From Lysobacterales bacterium (GTDB lineage: Bacteria > Pseudomonadota > Gammaproteobacteria > Xanthomonadales > Xanthomonadaceae), in contig JAGRJY010000108.1 of NCBI GenBank assembly GCA_020442465.1, forward strand, positions 248,001-312,000: a DNA stretch of 64,000 nt. The letters run 5' to 3'. Made by a program: the position numbers and the translations under genes. The notes beneath the pieces are model-generated. The model did not search any database. It was not told the origin of the DNA and saw nothing but the letters and a program-made list of their open reading frames with translations. Positions 9,447-18,638 of the stretch are shown here, piece after piece (within the stretch, counting starts at the first letter, position 1; each line of letters begins with the position of its first letter).

Positions 9447-9475
9447 GTTATAGCGGCTGACCAAGGACTTCACAA
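9447..9475 (-). promoter_or_regulatory. Sigma-70 promoter of the secreted-protein gene
   Basis: Minus strand: TTGTGA (9470-9475), 17-bp spacer, TATAAC (9447-9452). The surrounding 60 bp is more AT-rich than the neighbourhood. The start site would lie about 35-50 bp before the candidate start codons. Confidence 0.6.
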
Positions 9476-9762
9476 CATACACTTTCACCTAATGAGTTCT
9501 TAACCGGCGACTAACCGGAATTGAACGGACCACTGCAGCACGCGGAACATGAGAGCCGATGGGATCACCGACCCGTATGTCGCTGATCGCGCGGCCCTGG
9601 CCGCCCCGAGTCGAGGGTTTCGCAGCCGGTTTTGCGCGCGGCGCACCGCGGGGGAACGCCCCGGAATGCGCCGGAACGCGCCGCCATATCCGCGCCATCT
9701 GCCGGTCACACAAGGGCAAACGGGGCGCGACGGCGCTGGGGGCGCGGCGCCGCCGTGTCGTG
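9476..9762. other. Non-coding gap
   Basis: No gene supported here. Short open frames are high-GC shadows with no ribosome-binding site or recognisable product. A GC-rich imperfect hairpin (about 9724-9770) follows the methyltransferase gene on the minus strand but lacks a T-tract. Confidence 0.5.
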
Positions 9763-10305
9763 TCAGCGAGTGATCTCGTAGTAGACGGTCAGGGTCTCTT
9801 CCGGCGCACGCATGTCGATGCCGCACATGTCCGCGTGCAGCGATTCGTTGAACCTGCTGTCGTGCAACTGCATTCCCGCCTGCTCCACCACCGCGGCAAA
9901 GGTCGGCCTGTCGTAGACGAACGGTCCCACCGCGCGCAGGCCGACGTTGAACACCTCGGCGGCCGTACCGGTCAGCAGGGGAATGCCGACGTGCTTGTTC
10001 CAGATCGCGACCAGCCATTCCGGCCGATGCAGATACGCATCGACGAATCGTTCCAGGCCCGGCATCAGCACGCGTACCACGCCGCCGGGCTTAAGCACGC
10101 GCCGGCACTCGGTCAGGAATGCGACGCAGGCTGCCGGCGGAATCTGGGTCAGCACTTCCTCGCAGAAAATGCACGCCACGGAATCATCGGGCAGCGGCAG
10201 CGGTCTGGCGATGTCGGCGACGATGTCGGGCTGCAGCGCCGGATCGATGTCGACGTGCGTCCAGCCCTCCATGCGCCGCAGCCCGGCGCCAATGCTGAGC
10301 TTCAT
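9763..10305 (-). CDS. Small SAM-dependent methyltransferase-like protein
   Basis: A 180-residue class I methyltransferase-type protein. It starts MKLSIGAGLRRMEGWTHVDID: the SxGAG loop and the acidic end of strand two (DID) fit the SAM-binding fold, followed by LPLPDDSVACIFCEEVLTQI and the motif ECRRVLKPGGVVRVLMPGLE. This resembles the domain attached to nucleoside/sugar or polysaccharide-modification enzymes; the substrate is unknown. The start codon overlaps the stop of the upstream peptidase gene (ATGA, 10302-10305), suggesting translational coupling. Confidence 0.75.
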   Translation of the reverse strand: MKLSIGAGLRRMEGWTHVDIDPALQPDIVADIARPLPLPDDSVACIFCEEVLTQIPPAACVAFLTECRRVLKPGGVVRVLMPGLERFVDAYLHRPEWLVAIWNKHVGIPLLTGTAAEVFNVGLRAVGPFVYDRPTFAAVVEQAGMQLHDSRFNESLHADMCGIDMRAPEETLTVYYEITR

Positions 10306-12056
10306 GGCGCGCCCGCAGCCGTCTGGGCGGCGATCCAGCGGTCGACTTGCTGCTCCAGCACGGCCAGCGGCACCGAGCCGGTGCCAAGCACCTGGTCGTG
10401 GAACGCACGCAGATCGAAGCGCCCGCCCAAGGCCTTCTCGGCACGCGCGCGCAGCTCGAGGATCTTCAGCTGACCGATCTTGTACGCCAGCGCCTGACCT
10501 GGCCAAGCGATGTAGCGATCGATCTCGTTGACGATGTCCTGCTCGGTTTTCGGCGCGTTCGCCTTGAAATAGTCGATCGCCTTCTGTCGCGACCAGCCCT
10601 TCGCATGCATGCCGGTGTCGACCACCAGGCGCACCGCACGCCACATGTCGTAGGTCAGCTGACCAAAACGGTCGTAGGGATCATCGTAGAGCCCCATTTC
10701 GTAGCCGAGACGTTCGGCATACAGCGCCCAGCCCTCCCCGTACGCCACCACATAGGCGGTACGCCGGAACATCGGCTGCTCGGGCAGCTCCAGGCCCAGT
10801 GCAAACTGGAAGTGGTGTCCGGGCACGGCCTCGTGCAAGGACAGCGCCATCATCTCCCACTTCGGACGCGCCTCCGGCTTGTACAGATTGACGTAGTAGT
10901 AGCCGGCACGGCTGCCGTCGTTGGCTCCGGGCTGGTAGTAGGCGGTATAGGTGTGCGGCGCGAGCGCTTCGGGAATCCGCCGCACGCCGTAGGGCATTCG
11001 TGGCAGCTTGCCGAAAACCTTGACCAACTCGGGATCGATCCGCTTGGCCACATCGCGATAGCCCTTCAGCAGTTCCGCCGGGTCGCTGTAAAAGAACTTT
11101 GGATCGCTGCGCAGGTGATCGAAGAACGCCTGAAGGTCGCCCTCGAAGCCGACCTCATCCTTGATCTTCAGCATCTCGGCACGAATGCGCGCGACCTCGT
11201 CGAGACCGATCTGGTGGATCTCGTCCGGCGTCTTCGGCGTCGTGGTGAAGCCCGCGGCGAGCCAGGCGTAGTAGTCCTTGCCGTCGGGGAGTTCGGTCGC
11301 GGCGATGCTGTCGCGACAGGCCGGGAGGTAGACGTCGTCGAAGTAGCGTTGCAGCGCGCGGTAGCCCGGCAGCACATGCTCAGCGATGGCCTGGCGCGCT
11401 TCGCGGCGCAGACGTTCCTGTTCCGCATGCGGAATCGCGTCCGGCAACGCTGCGAAGGCCTTCCAGAACGGACTGTCTTCCGGCTTCTCGACCACCTGGT
11501 TGGCGATCTGCCTGGAGACCCTTTGCATGACCACGCGCGGCGGTAGCCAGCCGGTCTCCACACCTTGCTTGAGCAGCTCGACGGTCTGTGCGATGTGACG
11601 ATCGAGGCCGTTGAGGCGTGCGATCCAGTGCTCGAAATCGGCGACCGAACGCAGTTCAACTGTCTCCAGCACGGTGTCGAAGGTCTGAATGCCGCCTTGC
11701 TGGTCGAGCGGCATCCAGCGCCCGCCGAAGCGCTGCCCATCGACGGCGCGCTGCATCTCCCAGATGAACATGTCCCGGTTGAGCCGCGCCTGATCGTCCA
11801 GGTCGCTCGCCGGAATCTGCCGGGCCCGCTCCAGCGCGGCGCGGTCCGCGGCCTCGCTCTTTGCCAGCGCCTCGGACGACAGGTCGCTCAGCATGGCATC
11901 GAAGCGGTGATCCCCCGCACCGCTCGCCGCAACGGGGTGCTCGCGCAGCCCGCGCTCCCACTCCGATTCGTAGAGGGCGTTCAGGTCGTCCGCAGCGCCC
12001 GCGGCAGCGAGCCGTGCGGTGCCCAACAGCAGTAACAGGGGGAACGCTCGGCGCAT
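10302..12056 (-). CDS. DUF885 family peptidase-like secreted protein
   Basis: A 584-residue exported protein with a signal peptide (MRRAFPLLLLLGTARLAAAGA). The remaining length is one DUF885 domain. Its characteristic HEAVPGHHFQ motif in the C-terminal half resembles a gluzincin HExxGH zinc site, and YGEGWALYAERLG downstream would supply the glutamate ligand. Bacterial relatives are abundant in Xanthomonadales and are presumed peptidases with unproven substrates. The ATG at 12056 is chosen because the signal peptide begins there; upstream sequence is low-complexity. Confidence 0.85.
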   Translation of the reverse strand: MRRAFPLLLLLGTARLAAAGAADDLNALYESEWERGLREHPVAASGAGDHRFDAMLSDLSSEALAKSEAADRAALERARQIPASDLDDQARLNRDMFIWEMQRAVDGQRFGGRWMPLDQQGGIQTFDTVLETVELRSVADFEHWIARLNGLDRHIAQTVELLKQGVETGWLPPRVVMQRVSRQIANQVVEKPEDSPFWKAFAALPDAIPHAEQERLRREARQAIAEHVLPGYRALQRYFDDVYLPACRDSIAATELPDGKDYYAWLAAGFTTTPKTPDEIHQIGLDEVARIRAEMLKIKDEVGFEGDLQAFFDHLRSDPKFFYSDPAELLKGYRDVAKRIDPELVKVFGKLPRMPYGVRRIPEALAPHTYTAYYQPGANDGSRAGYYYVNLYKPEARPKWEMMALSLHEAVPGHHFQFALGLELPEQPMFRRTAYVVAYGEGWALYAERLGYEMGLYDDPYDRFGQLTYDMWRAVRLVVDTGMHAKGWSRQKAIDYFKANAPKTEQDIVNEIDRYIAWPGQALAYKIGQLKILELRARAEKALGGRFDLRAFHDQVLGTGSVPLAVLEQQVDRWIAAQTAAGAP

Positions 12057-12500
12057 GGCACGACTCCGGACCAGAAAGACCACGAGTCTAGTGCAGAGTC
12101 CCGGCCAAATTGCCACACGACGCCCGGGCACGGTGCGTCTCTCGGGATCACGATCGCATCGGGGCGACTGCAAGCGCCCCACTGTGGGACCTGCCCCCGT
12201 GCGCCCGGAAGGCGCCCGATCCCGATTGCAGGGATGCTGATCTGCGGGCCCAATCACGTGGGCTCCGATCACACGGGCTCCGGCCAACTTGGGTGCCCAT
12301 GACGCGGCGTGCCGGTCACACGGACTCAGGTCCGATGGCATCGCTTGGAAGCGCGGCGACCAGCGCTCTGCCGCTCAGTCCGGCTCGCGCGGACCCACCG
12401 CCCGGCCAGAGCCAGGCCGATGAAGACGCCCTGCAAGTCGATCACCCTTCCGTTTGCGCGCCGCCCTTGCACACCACCGGCCCGGCGGCCACGCCCCCGA
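12057..12500. other. Non-coding gap with short degenerate tandem repeat
   Basis: No convincing gene. At 12246-12300 a 14-16-bp unit recurs about four times, close to GGGCTCCGATCACAC: copies begin at 12246, 12260, 12275 and 12291, with decay in the last two. No promoter or terminator with good matches was seen for either flanking gene. Confidence 0.45.
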
Positions 12501-12842
12501 TCACACCTCGGCTTCGACCTCGGTGGTAAAGCTCTCGCCGCAGCCGCACTCGGCCTTCGCGTTCGGATTGCGGAACACGAACTCGTGATTCAGTCCGCGA
12601 CGGACGAAGTCGATTTCGGTGCCGTCGACCAGCGTCAGGCTGTGTGCGTCGACGACGATGCGCACGCCATCCTGCTCGAAGACCTGGTCACCGTCGTCGA
12701 CGGCCGACGCCAGATCGATCTCGTAGCCCCAGCCCGAGCATCCGGTCTTGCGTACGCCGAAACGCAGCCCGATAGCGTCCGGCTGGCTGCCCAAAAAGTC
12801 GCGGGCACGTTGTGCGGCGGTGGCAGTGAGCGTGATGGCCAT
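12501..12842 (-). CDS. HesB/IscA-type iron-sulfur cluster assembly protein
   Basis: A-type carrier that accepts Fe-S clusters and passes them to apoproteins. The 113 residues contain the three invariant cysteines: C35 (TGCSGWGY), C99 and C101 (ECGCGESF). It stands alone rather than in an isc or suf operon, divergent from asnS across 123 bp. Whether it is functionally IscA, ErpA or SufA cannot be decided from the sequence, so no symbol is given. The divergent gap carries TATCAT-like and GATAAT-like hexamers around 12914-12921. Confidence 0.9.
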   Translation of the reverse strand: MAITLTATAAQRARDFLGSQPDAIGLRFGVRKTGCSGWGYEIDLASAVDDGDQVFEQDGVRIVVDAHSLTLVDGTEIDFVRRGLNHEFVFRNPNAKAECGCGESFTTEVEAEV

Positions 12843-12965
12843 CGGGTTCGAAACTCCTTCGCGGGAACGGCAAGGCGCGACCGTTGTGCCTGTTCCCGGG
12901 GATCAGGCCGCATTATCATGCCGGGCTTTGCGTGAACATTGGGCCACGAGCCCGGAGAAACAAGC

Positions 12966-14381
12966 ATGTCAGTGGCAAGCGCGTCAGTGGTCAGTGTGCA
13001 GCAAGTCCTGGGCGGCAGCCTCGCCGAGGGCGCCGAGGTAACCGTTCGTGGCTGGGTACGCACCCGTCGCGACTCCAAGGCCGGACTGTCCTTCGTCAAC
13101 CTCAGCGACGGTTCCTGCTTCGCGCCACTTCAGGTCGTGGCCCCGGCGGCGCTGCACAACTACGAATCGGAGATCAGGAAACTCACCTCCGGCTGCGCCA
13201 TCGTCGCCACCGGCAAGCTGGTGCCCTCGCAGGGCCAGGGCCAGTCGTTCGAGATGCAGGCGAGCGCCATCGAGGTGGTCGGCTGGGTCGACGATCCGGA
13301 AACCTACCCCATCCAGCCCAAGCCGCATTCCCTTGAATTCCTGCGCGAGGTCGCGCATCTGCGCCCGCGCACCAACCTGTTCGGCGCGGTCACCCGCATC
13401 CGCCACTGCTTGGCCCAGGCTGCGCACCGCTTCTTCCATGAGCAGGGCTACTACTGGATCAGCACGCCGATCATCACCACCTCCGACGCCGAGGGCGCGG
13501 GCCAGATGTTCCGCGTGTCCACGCTGGACATGGCCAACCTGCCGCGCACCGACAAGGGTGAGGTCGATTTCTCGCGTGACTTCTTCGGCAAGGAGACCTT
13601 CCTGACCGTATCGGGCCAGCTGAACGTCGAGGCGTACTGCCTGTCGCTGTCGAAGGTCTACACCTTCGGTCCCACGTTCCGCGCCGAGAATTCCAATACC
13701 ACGCGCCATCTGGCCGAGTTCTGGATGATCGAGCCGGAAATCGCGTTCGCTGATCTCGCGGAAGATGCCGACGTCGCGGAAGCCTTCCTCAAGTATCTGT
13801 TCCGCGCCGTGCTGACCGAACGTGCGGATGACATGGCCTTCATCGCCGAGCGCGTGCAAAAAGATGCCGTCACGCGCCTCGAGACTTTTGTAAACGCACC
13901 GTTCGAGCGCATCGACTACACCGAAGCCGTGTCGTTGCTGCAGAAATCCGGACAGAAGTTCGACTTTCCGGTCGAATGGGGTCTGGACCTTCAGACCGAG
14001 CACGAGCGCTGGCTGACCGAGCAGCATGTCGGACGCCCGGTGGTGGTGATGAACTACCCGGAGCACATCAAGGCGTTCTACATGCGCCTCAACGATGATG
14101 GAAAAACCGTCGCCGCGATGGACGTGCTGGCGCCGGGCATCGGCGAAATCATCGGCGGCAGTCAGCGAGAAGAGCGTCTCGACGTGCTCGACCAGCGCAT
14201 GGCGCAGTTCGGGCTCGATCCGGCGCACTACGGCTGGTATCGCGACTTCCGTCGCTACGGCACCGTGCCCCACGCGGGCTTCGGACTCGGCTTCGAACGC
14301 CTGGTCGTCTACGTCTGCGGACTGGCCAACATCCGCGACGCGATTCCGTATCCCCGTGCTCCGGGCAACGCGGAGTTCTGA
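12966..14381 (+). CDS. asnS: Asparagine-tRNA ligase
   Basis: Class II aminoacyl-tRNA synthetase charging tRNA-Asn. An N-terminal OB-fold anticodon-binding domain ([19 protein letters not shown]) precedes the class II core, with motif 2 around [24 protein letters not shown] and motif 3 [12 protein letters not shown] at the end. The 471-residue length is normal. The ATG at 12966 has GGAGA upstream; an in-frame TTG 27 bp earlier is not supported. It heads a run of nine same-strand genes with gaps of 5-39 bp or overlaps that ends at haaO. Confidence 0.96.
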   Translation: MSVASASVVSVQQVLGGSLAEGAEVTVRGWVRTRRDSKAGLSFVNLSDGSCFAPLQVVAPAALHNYESEIRKLTSGCAIVATGKLVPSQGQGQSFEMQASAIEVVGWVDDPETYPIQPKPHSLEFLREVAHLRPRTNLFGAVTRIRHCLAQAAHRFFHEQGYYWISTPIITTSDAEGAGQMFRVSTLDMANLPRTDKGEVDFSRDFFGKETFLTVSGQLNVEAYCLSLSKVYTFGPTFRAENSNTTRHLAEFWMIEPEIAFADLAEDADVAEAFLKYLFRAVLTERADDMAFIAERVQKDAVTRLETFVNAPFERIDYTEAVSLLQKSGQKFDFPVEWGLDLQTEHERWLTEQHVGRPVVVMNYPEHIKAFYMRLNDDGKTVAAMDVLAPGIGEIIGGSQREERLDVLDQRMAQFGLDPAHYGWYRDFRRYGTVPHAGFGLGFERLVVYVCGLANIRDAIPYPRAPGNAEF

Positions 14382-14386
14382 TCGCG

Positions 14387-14677
14387 ATGGATCTGCTGCC
14401 GATGTTCCTGCTGCTGTTCACCACGGGCACTGCGGTGACCGGCTTGACGGGCTACCTGATCTTCGGGCCGCTTAGCTATGTGCAGGCGCGCGACCGCGGT
14501 ATCCGTCTGGGCGCGCACTGTTTCACCCCCGACTTCCTCAAGTGGATCGTGGCGGGAAGCTTCCGAAGCACGCAGGATCGGGCGATTACCGGGCTGGCGA
14601 CGCCGGCGCAGCTTCTCGCGTGGTGTTTCATTGTCGGCACGCTGGGCAGCGGCGTGTTGCTGCTTCCCTATCTCTAG
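14387..14677 (+). CDS. Small membrane protein of unknown function
   Basis: Not recognised. A 96-residue protein with two predicted membrane helices: about 4-30 (LLPMFLLLFTTGTAV..) and about 74-95 (LLAWCFIVGTLGSGVLLL). The loop between carries RDRGIRLGAHCFTPDFLKW. It begins 5 bp after the asnS stop codon and is followed 10 bp later by another small gene, so cotranscription with asnS is likely. Confidence 0.7.
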   Translation: MDLLPMFLLLFTTGTAVTGLTGYLIFGPLSYVQARDRGIRLGAHCFTPDFLKWIVAGSFRSTQDRAITGLATPAQLLAWCFIVGTLGSGVLLLPYL

Positions 14678-14687
14678 AGCGAGCACC

Positions 14688-14996
14688 ATGATCAATCCCG
14701 TGCGCACGGAATGGTGGCTCACCCAGCTCGGCAACCTGCTGATCTGGGCGCGCCTGGACGTCGGCGAACATGGCACGGCCACCGTCTTCGACTGCGACGG
14801 CCGCACCCTGCCCTACGACAGCGAAGACACCGCGCGCTCGGCCTTGTTGGACGCCAACTTCCGCGCACTCGACGGGCTTGATGAAACCGACGCCGCGGAA
14901 ATGGGCCTGGACCTTGCCAGTCTCGCGCCGCCCAAGGCCGACTCGGAGGAAGCGCTGCGCGCGCGGATGACCCAGCAGCTGCTGCGCCAGCAATGA
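14688..14996 (+). CDS. Conserved-looking hypothetical protein
   Basis: Not recognised. 102 residues, soluble, acidic; starts MINPVRTEWWLTQLGNLL and contains TVFDCDGRTLPYDSEDTARSALLDANFRALDGLDE. No signal peptide or membrane segment. Its last four bases overlap the start of the PaiB-type gene (ATGA at 14993-14996), so the two are probably translationally coupled. Confidence 0.7.
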   Translation: MINPVRTEWWLTQLGNLLIWARLDVGEHGTATVFDCDGRTLPYDSEDTARSALLDANFRALDGLDETDAAEMGLDLASLAPPKADSEEALRARMTQQLLRQQ

Positions 14997-15655
14997 GCGA
15001 CCGCGGCACCAGCGTGTACCTGCCGACGCGATACCGCGAATCGGACCTCGGCAGGCTCGACGAACTGCTTGCCCACGATCCGTTCATCACCCTCATCACG
15101 GCGGCCGGGTCGGCCCTGCCGCAAGTCACCCACCTTCCGGTGCTCTACCGGCGCGACGGCGACACGGTACGACTCGAAGGACACTGGGCGCGCGCAAACC
15201 CGCAATGCCGGGCATCGGGCCAGGCACTGGCCATCGTGCACGGCCCGCACAGCTACATCTCGCCGCGCTGGTACCTGCAGCCGCAGGACCATGTGCCGAC
15301 CTGGAACTACGCGGTCGCCCACCTGTCCGGCCCGCTGCGCACCTTCGAGGATGCCGATGCCCTGCAGGACCTCGTCACCCGCCTGGCCTCACGCTTCGAG
15401 CCGCCGCCGCCAAGCGGATGGCAGGCGGAAACCCAACACCCAGAGTTTCGTCGCGACCTGCGCGGCATCGTCGGCTTCGACATGGTGGTCGAACGCGTCG
15501 ACCTGAAGTTCAAATTGAACCAGCACTATCCTGCCGGTGACCGCCGCGGCGTCGTGCACGGCCTGCGCGGTCAAGCCGATGCCGACGCACGGCACATCGC
15601 CGACTGGATGCAGGCCAGGCTGGACGAAGAAGGAGGACCGAGCGATGACAGCTGA
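14993..15655 (+). CDS. PaiB-type FMN-binding negative regulator family protein
   Basis: A 220-residue split-barrel flavin-binding protein of the PaiB family. The family blocks are evident: LPVLYRRDGDTVRLEGHWARANPQ, VHGPHSYISPRWY and VPTWNYAVAHLSGPL. Bacillus PaiB was named as a negative regulator of sporulation and protease genes, but many members probably bind FMN or heme-like cofactors and have no known role. Here it sits upstream of kynurenine-pathway genes and overlaps the next start by 11 bp. Confidence 0.88.
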   Translation: MSDRGTSVYLPTRYRESDLGRLDELLAHDPFITLITAAGSALPQVTHLPVLYRRDGDTVRLEGHWARANPQCRASGQALAIVHGPHSYISPRWYLQPQDHVPTWNYAVAHLSGPLRTFEDADALQDLVTRLASRFEPPPPSGWQAETQHPEFRRDLRGIVGFDMVVERVDLKFKLNQHYPAGDRRGVVHGLRGQADADARHIADWMQARLDEEGGPSDDS

Positions 15656-16430
15656 ACTTGCGGGTCGACACGCCTTGATCTGCGGCGCCACCGAAGGCAT
15701 CGGCCGCGCCACTGCCTTGGCCCTGGCTGAGCGTGGTGCCACGGTGACTGCCCTGGCGCGCCGCGAAGACGCGCTGCGCGCGCTGTGCGAGGCACTGCCA
15801 TCCAACGGCGGACAAGTCCATGGGCATATCGCCGTCGACATCGGCGATACTGATGCCCTCCGTGAGTCCATCGCAGCCCTCGCGTCCCGGACACCCGTGC
15901 ACATCGTGCTCAACAACACCGGGGGGCCGGCCGGCGGCCAGCTCGCCGACGCTTCGGTCGACCAGTTGAGCATGGTGTTCCGCCAGCACGTGTTGGCGGC
16001 ACACACGATCCTGCAGGCCGTCCTCCCCGGCATGCAGGCCGCGCGCTGGGGCCGCATCGTCAATGTCATCAGCACCTCGGTGCGCGAGCCGATCGCCGGA
16101 TTGGGCGTGTCGAACACCATTCGCGGCGCCATGGCCAGCTGGGCCAAGACCCTGGCCAGCGAGCTGGCGGCATTCGGCATCACGGTCAACAACGTGCTGC
16201 CCGGGTTCACCGAGACCGGCCGGCTGTCGGGGCTGATCGCCGCCAAGGCGCGCGCGGCCGGCGTGGACGAACGGTCCGTGGCCGCGGACATGGTGTCTGG
16301 CGTGCCCGCCGGACGCTTCGCCCGCGCCGAAGAGCCCGCCGCCCTGATAGCCTTCCTGTGCAGCGAAGCGGCGGGCTACATCGACGGCAGCAGCATCGCG
16401 GTGGATGGCGGCAGAACACGTTGCATCTGA
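15645..16430 (+). CDS. SDR family oxidoreductase with atypical active site
   Basis: A 261-residue short-chain dehydrogenase/reductase. The cofactor loop GATEGIGRATA (residues 10-20), NNTGGP and the C-terminal SSIAVDGGRT are typical. The catalytic region is not: aligned to the usual YxxxK, the sequence GVSNTIRGAMASWAKTLA has serine for tyrosine and arginine for lysine. A subset of bacterial SDRs shares this change and their reactions are poorly known. The position between a PaiB-type gene and the 2-aminomuconic semialdehyde dehydrogenase suggests a role in the kynurenine branch (inference). The ATG at 15645 follows AGGAGG. Confidence 0.85.
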   Translation: MTAELAGRHALICGATEGIGRATALALAERGATVTALARREDALRALCEALPSNGGQVHGHIAVDIGDTDALRESIAALASRTPVHIVLNNTGGPAGGQLADASVDQLSMVFRQHVLAAHTILQAVLPGMQAARWGRIVNVISTSVREPIAGLGVSNTIRGAMASWAKTLASELAAFGITVNNVLPGFTETGRLSGLIAAKARAAGVDERSVAADMVSGVPAGRFARAEEPAALIAFLCSEAAGYIDGSSIAVDGGRTRCI

Positions 16431-16469
16431 GCCGGCAGCGGCACCCGGCATGAGTGAGGAGAGGCGGCC

Positions 16470-17918
16470 ATGAACCAGACCTTGCAGCACTGGATCGACG
16501 GCAAGGCTGTGTCCTCCCCGGCCACGATGGACGTGTTCGATCCGTCCACCGGCCAAGTCATCGCACAGTGCCCGAAAGGTGGCGCGGCGACGGTGGAACA
16601 GGCCGTGCGCGCGGCAGAACGGGCGTTTCCGGCTTGGTCCCAGCTGCCCCACAGCGAACGCGCACGCTGGCTCGACAAGCTCGCCCAGGCCCTGGCAGAC
16701 CGCGTCGACGACTTCGCGCTCGCCGAGTGCCGCAACGGCGGCAAGCCGCTGGCGCTGGCACGCACGGCCGAGATTCCGCGCGCACTGCAGAACCTCCGCT
16801 TCTTCGCCGCCGCCGCCACCCAGTTCGCCAGCGAGTCGCACCACGGCGAGGCCGGACTGAACTACACATTGCGTTCTCCCCTCGGTGTGGTGGGCTGCAT
16901 CAGTCCGTGGAACCTGCCGCTGTACCTGTTCACGTGGAAGATTGCGCCTGCGCTGGCCGCCGGCAACTGCGTCGTCGCCAAGCCGAGCGAAGTCACGCCG
17001 CTGACCGCATCGATGCTCGGCGCGCTGGCGGCGGAGATCGGCTTTCCCCACGGGGTGCTCAACATCGTCCAGGGCACCGGCCACGACGTCGGCGAACCGC
17101 TGGTTGACCACCCTTCGGTCAAGGCGATCAGTTTCACCGGGAGCACTGCGGTGGGACGCCGCATCGCCGAGCGCTGCGGCCACGCCCTGAAGAAGGTCTC
17201 GCTGGAACTGGGCGGCAAGAACCCGACCCTGATCCTGGCCGATGCCGACGTCGACGCGGCATTGCCGACGCTGGTGCGTTCGCTGTTCCAGAACAGCGGA
17301 CAGATCTGCCTGTGCGGGGCCCGCGTGCTCATCCACCGCAGCCGCTACGACGAGGTTCGCGATCGACTGGTCGCCGCCGCCAACGATCTCGCGGTCGGCG
17401 ATCCGCAGGATCCCACCACGCGCATGGGCCCGGTTGTGTCGGCGGCGCATCACAAGAAAGTGCTCGCCTGCATCGAGCGCGCCCGCGACGAGGGCGGAAG
17501 GGTGCTGTGCGGCGGTGAAGCGCTGTATCCCGATGGCCCCTGCGCGGGTGGCTGGTTCATTGCGCCCACTTTGATCGAGGGTCTGGCCACACCGTGCGCG
17601 ACGCTGCAGGAAGAGATCTTCGGTCCGGTGGCCACGCTGCAGGCGTTTGACGACGAGGCGGAGGCGCTCGATCTCGCCAACGGCACCCCGTACGGACTGG
17701 CGGCGAGCATCTGGACGCGCAACCTGGATTCGGGGCATCGGCTCGCCGCCGGTTTGCGCTGCGGAATCGTCTGGATCAACACATGGCTGATGCGCGACCT
17801 GCGCACGCCGTTTGGCGGAACCGGCCACTCCGGCATCGGTCGCGAGGGCGGCTTCGAAGCCATGCGTTTCTTCACCGAACCCAAGAACGTCTGCATCCAC
17901 ATCGGAGTGCCGCATTGA
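16470..17918 (+). CDS. 2-aminomuconic 6-semialdehyde dehydrogenase
   Basis: NAD-dependent enzyme converting 2-aminomuconate 6-semialdehyde to 2-aminomuconate after ACMSD. All aldehyde dehydrogenase catalytic residues are present: N148 (PWNLP), E246 (LELGG) and C280 (GQICLCG). 482 residues, normal length. The neighbouring RidA-type deaminase, 3-hydroxyanthranilate dioxygenase and ACMSD support this substrate over 2-hydroxymuconic semialdehyde, which close relatives use. The stop codon overlaps the TTG start of the carbonic anhydrase gene. Confidence 0.87.
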   Translation: MNQTLQHWIDGKAVSSPATMDVFDPSTGQVIAQCPKGGAATVEQAVRAAERAFPAWSQLPHSERARWLDKLAQALADRVDDFALAECRNGGKPLALARTAEIPRALQNLRFFAAAATQFASESHHGEAGLNYTLRSPLGVVGCISPWNLPLYLFTWKIAPALAAGNCVVAKPSEVTPLTASMLGALAAEIGFPHGVLNIVQGTGHDVGEPLVDHPSVKAISFTGSTAVGRRIAERCGHALKKVSLELGGKNPTLILADADVDAALPTLVRSLFQNSGQICLCGARVLIHRSRYDEVRDRLVAAANDLAVGDPQDPTTRMGPVVSAAHHKKVLACIERARDEGGRVLCGGEALYPDGPCAGGWFIAPTLIEGLATPCATLQEEIFGPVATLQAFDDEAEALDLANGTPYGLAASIWTRNLDSGHRLAAGLRCGIVWINTWLMRDLRTPFGGTGHSGIGREGGFEAMRFFTEPKNVCIHIGVPH

Positions 17919-18601
17919 GCCCGAACGAACCACCCGAAGACCTGAGCCCGGCATCCCTGCTGCGGCGCAATCGCGCCTGGGCTGAAGAAGTCCGCCGCAA
18001 CGACCCGGATTTCTTCAAGCGCCTGTCGCGCCAGCAGGCGCCCGAATACCTGTGGATCGGCTGCTCCGATTCGCGGGTGCCGGCCAACCAGGTCACTGGC
18101 CTGCAGCCGGGTGAAGTGTTCGTCCACCGCAACGTCGCCAACGTGGTCTCGCACGGCGACCTGAATTGTCTCTCGGTGATGCAGTTCGCCGTGGACATTC
18201 TCAAGGTGCGCCACGTGATCGTCTGCGGCCACTACGGCTGCGGTGGCGTGCATGCGGTGCTGCACGGCACCCGTGTGGGTCTGGCCGACAACTGGCTGCG
18301 CCACGTCGGTGACGTGGCCATCGCCCATCAGGATCTGCTGCAGACCTCCGACCTCGAATCGCTCCGCCACGCCAAGCTCTGCGAACTGAACGTGGTCGAG
18401 CAGGTGGTGAACGTATGTCAGACCACAGTCATTCAGGACGCTTGGGCGCGCGGACAACCGCTGTCCGTACATGGATGGATCTACGGTCTGCTGGACGGGC
18501 GCCTGCGAGCCCTGGGTTCGCCGATCAGCGCGCCCGAGGACCAGGCCGACTCCTACGCCCGTGCGATGGAAGAGATTCGCGCCGGCCGCACGGCTCCCTG
18601 A
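17915..18601 (+). CDS. can: Beta-class carbonic anhydrase
   Basis: Interconverts CO2 and bicarbonate. Zinc ligands counted from the TTG start are C50, D52, H106 and C109, within GCSDSRVPANQ and VCGHYGCGG. The TTG at 17915 overlaps the upstream TGA (TTGA) and gives 228 residues, the size of E. coli Can; there is no ATG before the active site. Coupling to a pathway that includes a decarboxylase (ACMSD) and an oxidative branch suggests recycling of the released CO2 (inference). Confidence 0.93.
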   Translation: MSPNEPPEDLSPASLLRRNRAWAEEVRRNDPDFFKRLSRQQAPEYLWIGCSDSRVPANQVTGLQPGEVFVHRNVANVVSHGDLNCLSVMQFAVDILKVRHVIVCGHYGCGGVHAVLHGTRVGLADNWLRHVGDVAIAHQDLLQTSDLESLRHAKLCELNVVEQVVNVCQTTVIQDAWARGQPLSVHGWIYGLLDGRLRALGSPISAPEDQADSYARAMEEIRAGRTAP

Positions 18602-18638
18602 GCCTGCCGCGCCACATGCGCACTAGAGGACACGCGCC

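Noticed and set aside
12984..14273. 429-codon minus-strand open frame opposite asnS
   Set aside because: Lies wholly inside asnS, which is clearly coding; codon pattern is that of a reverse-complement shadow.
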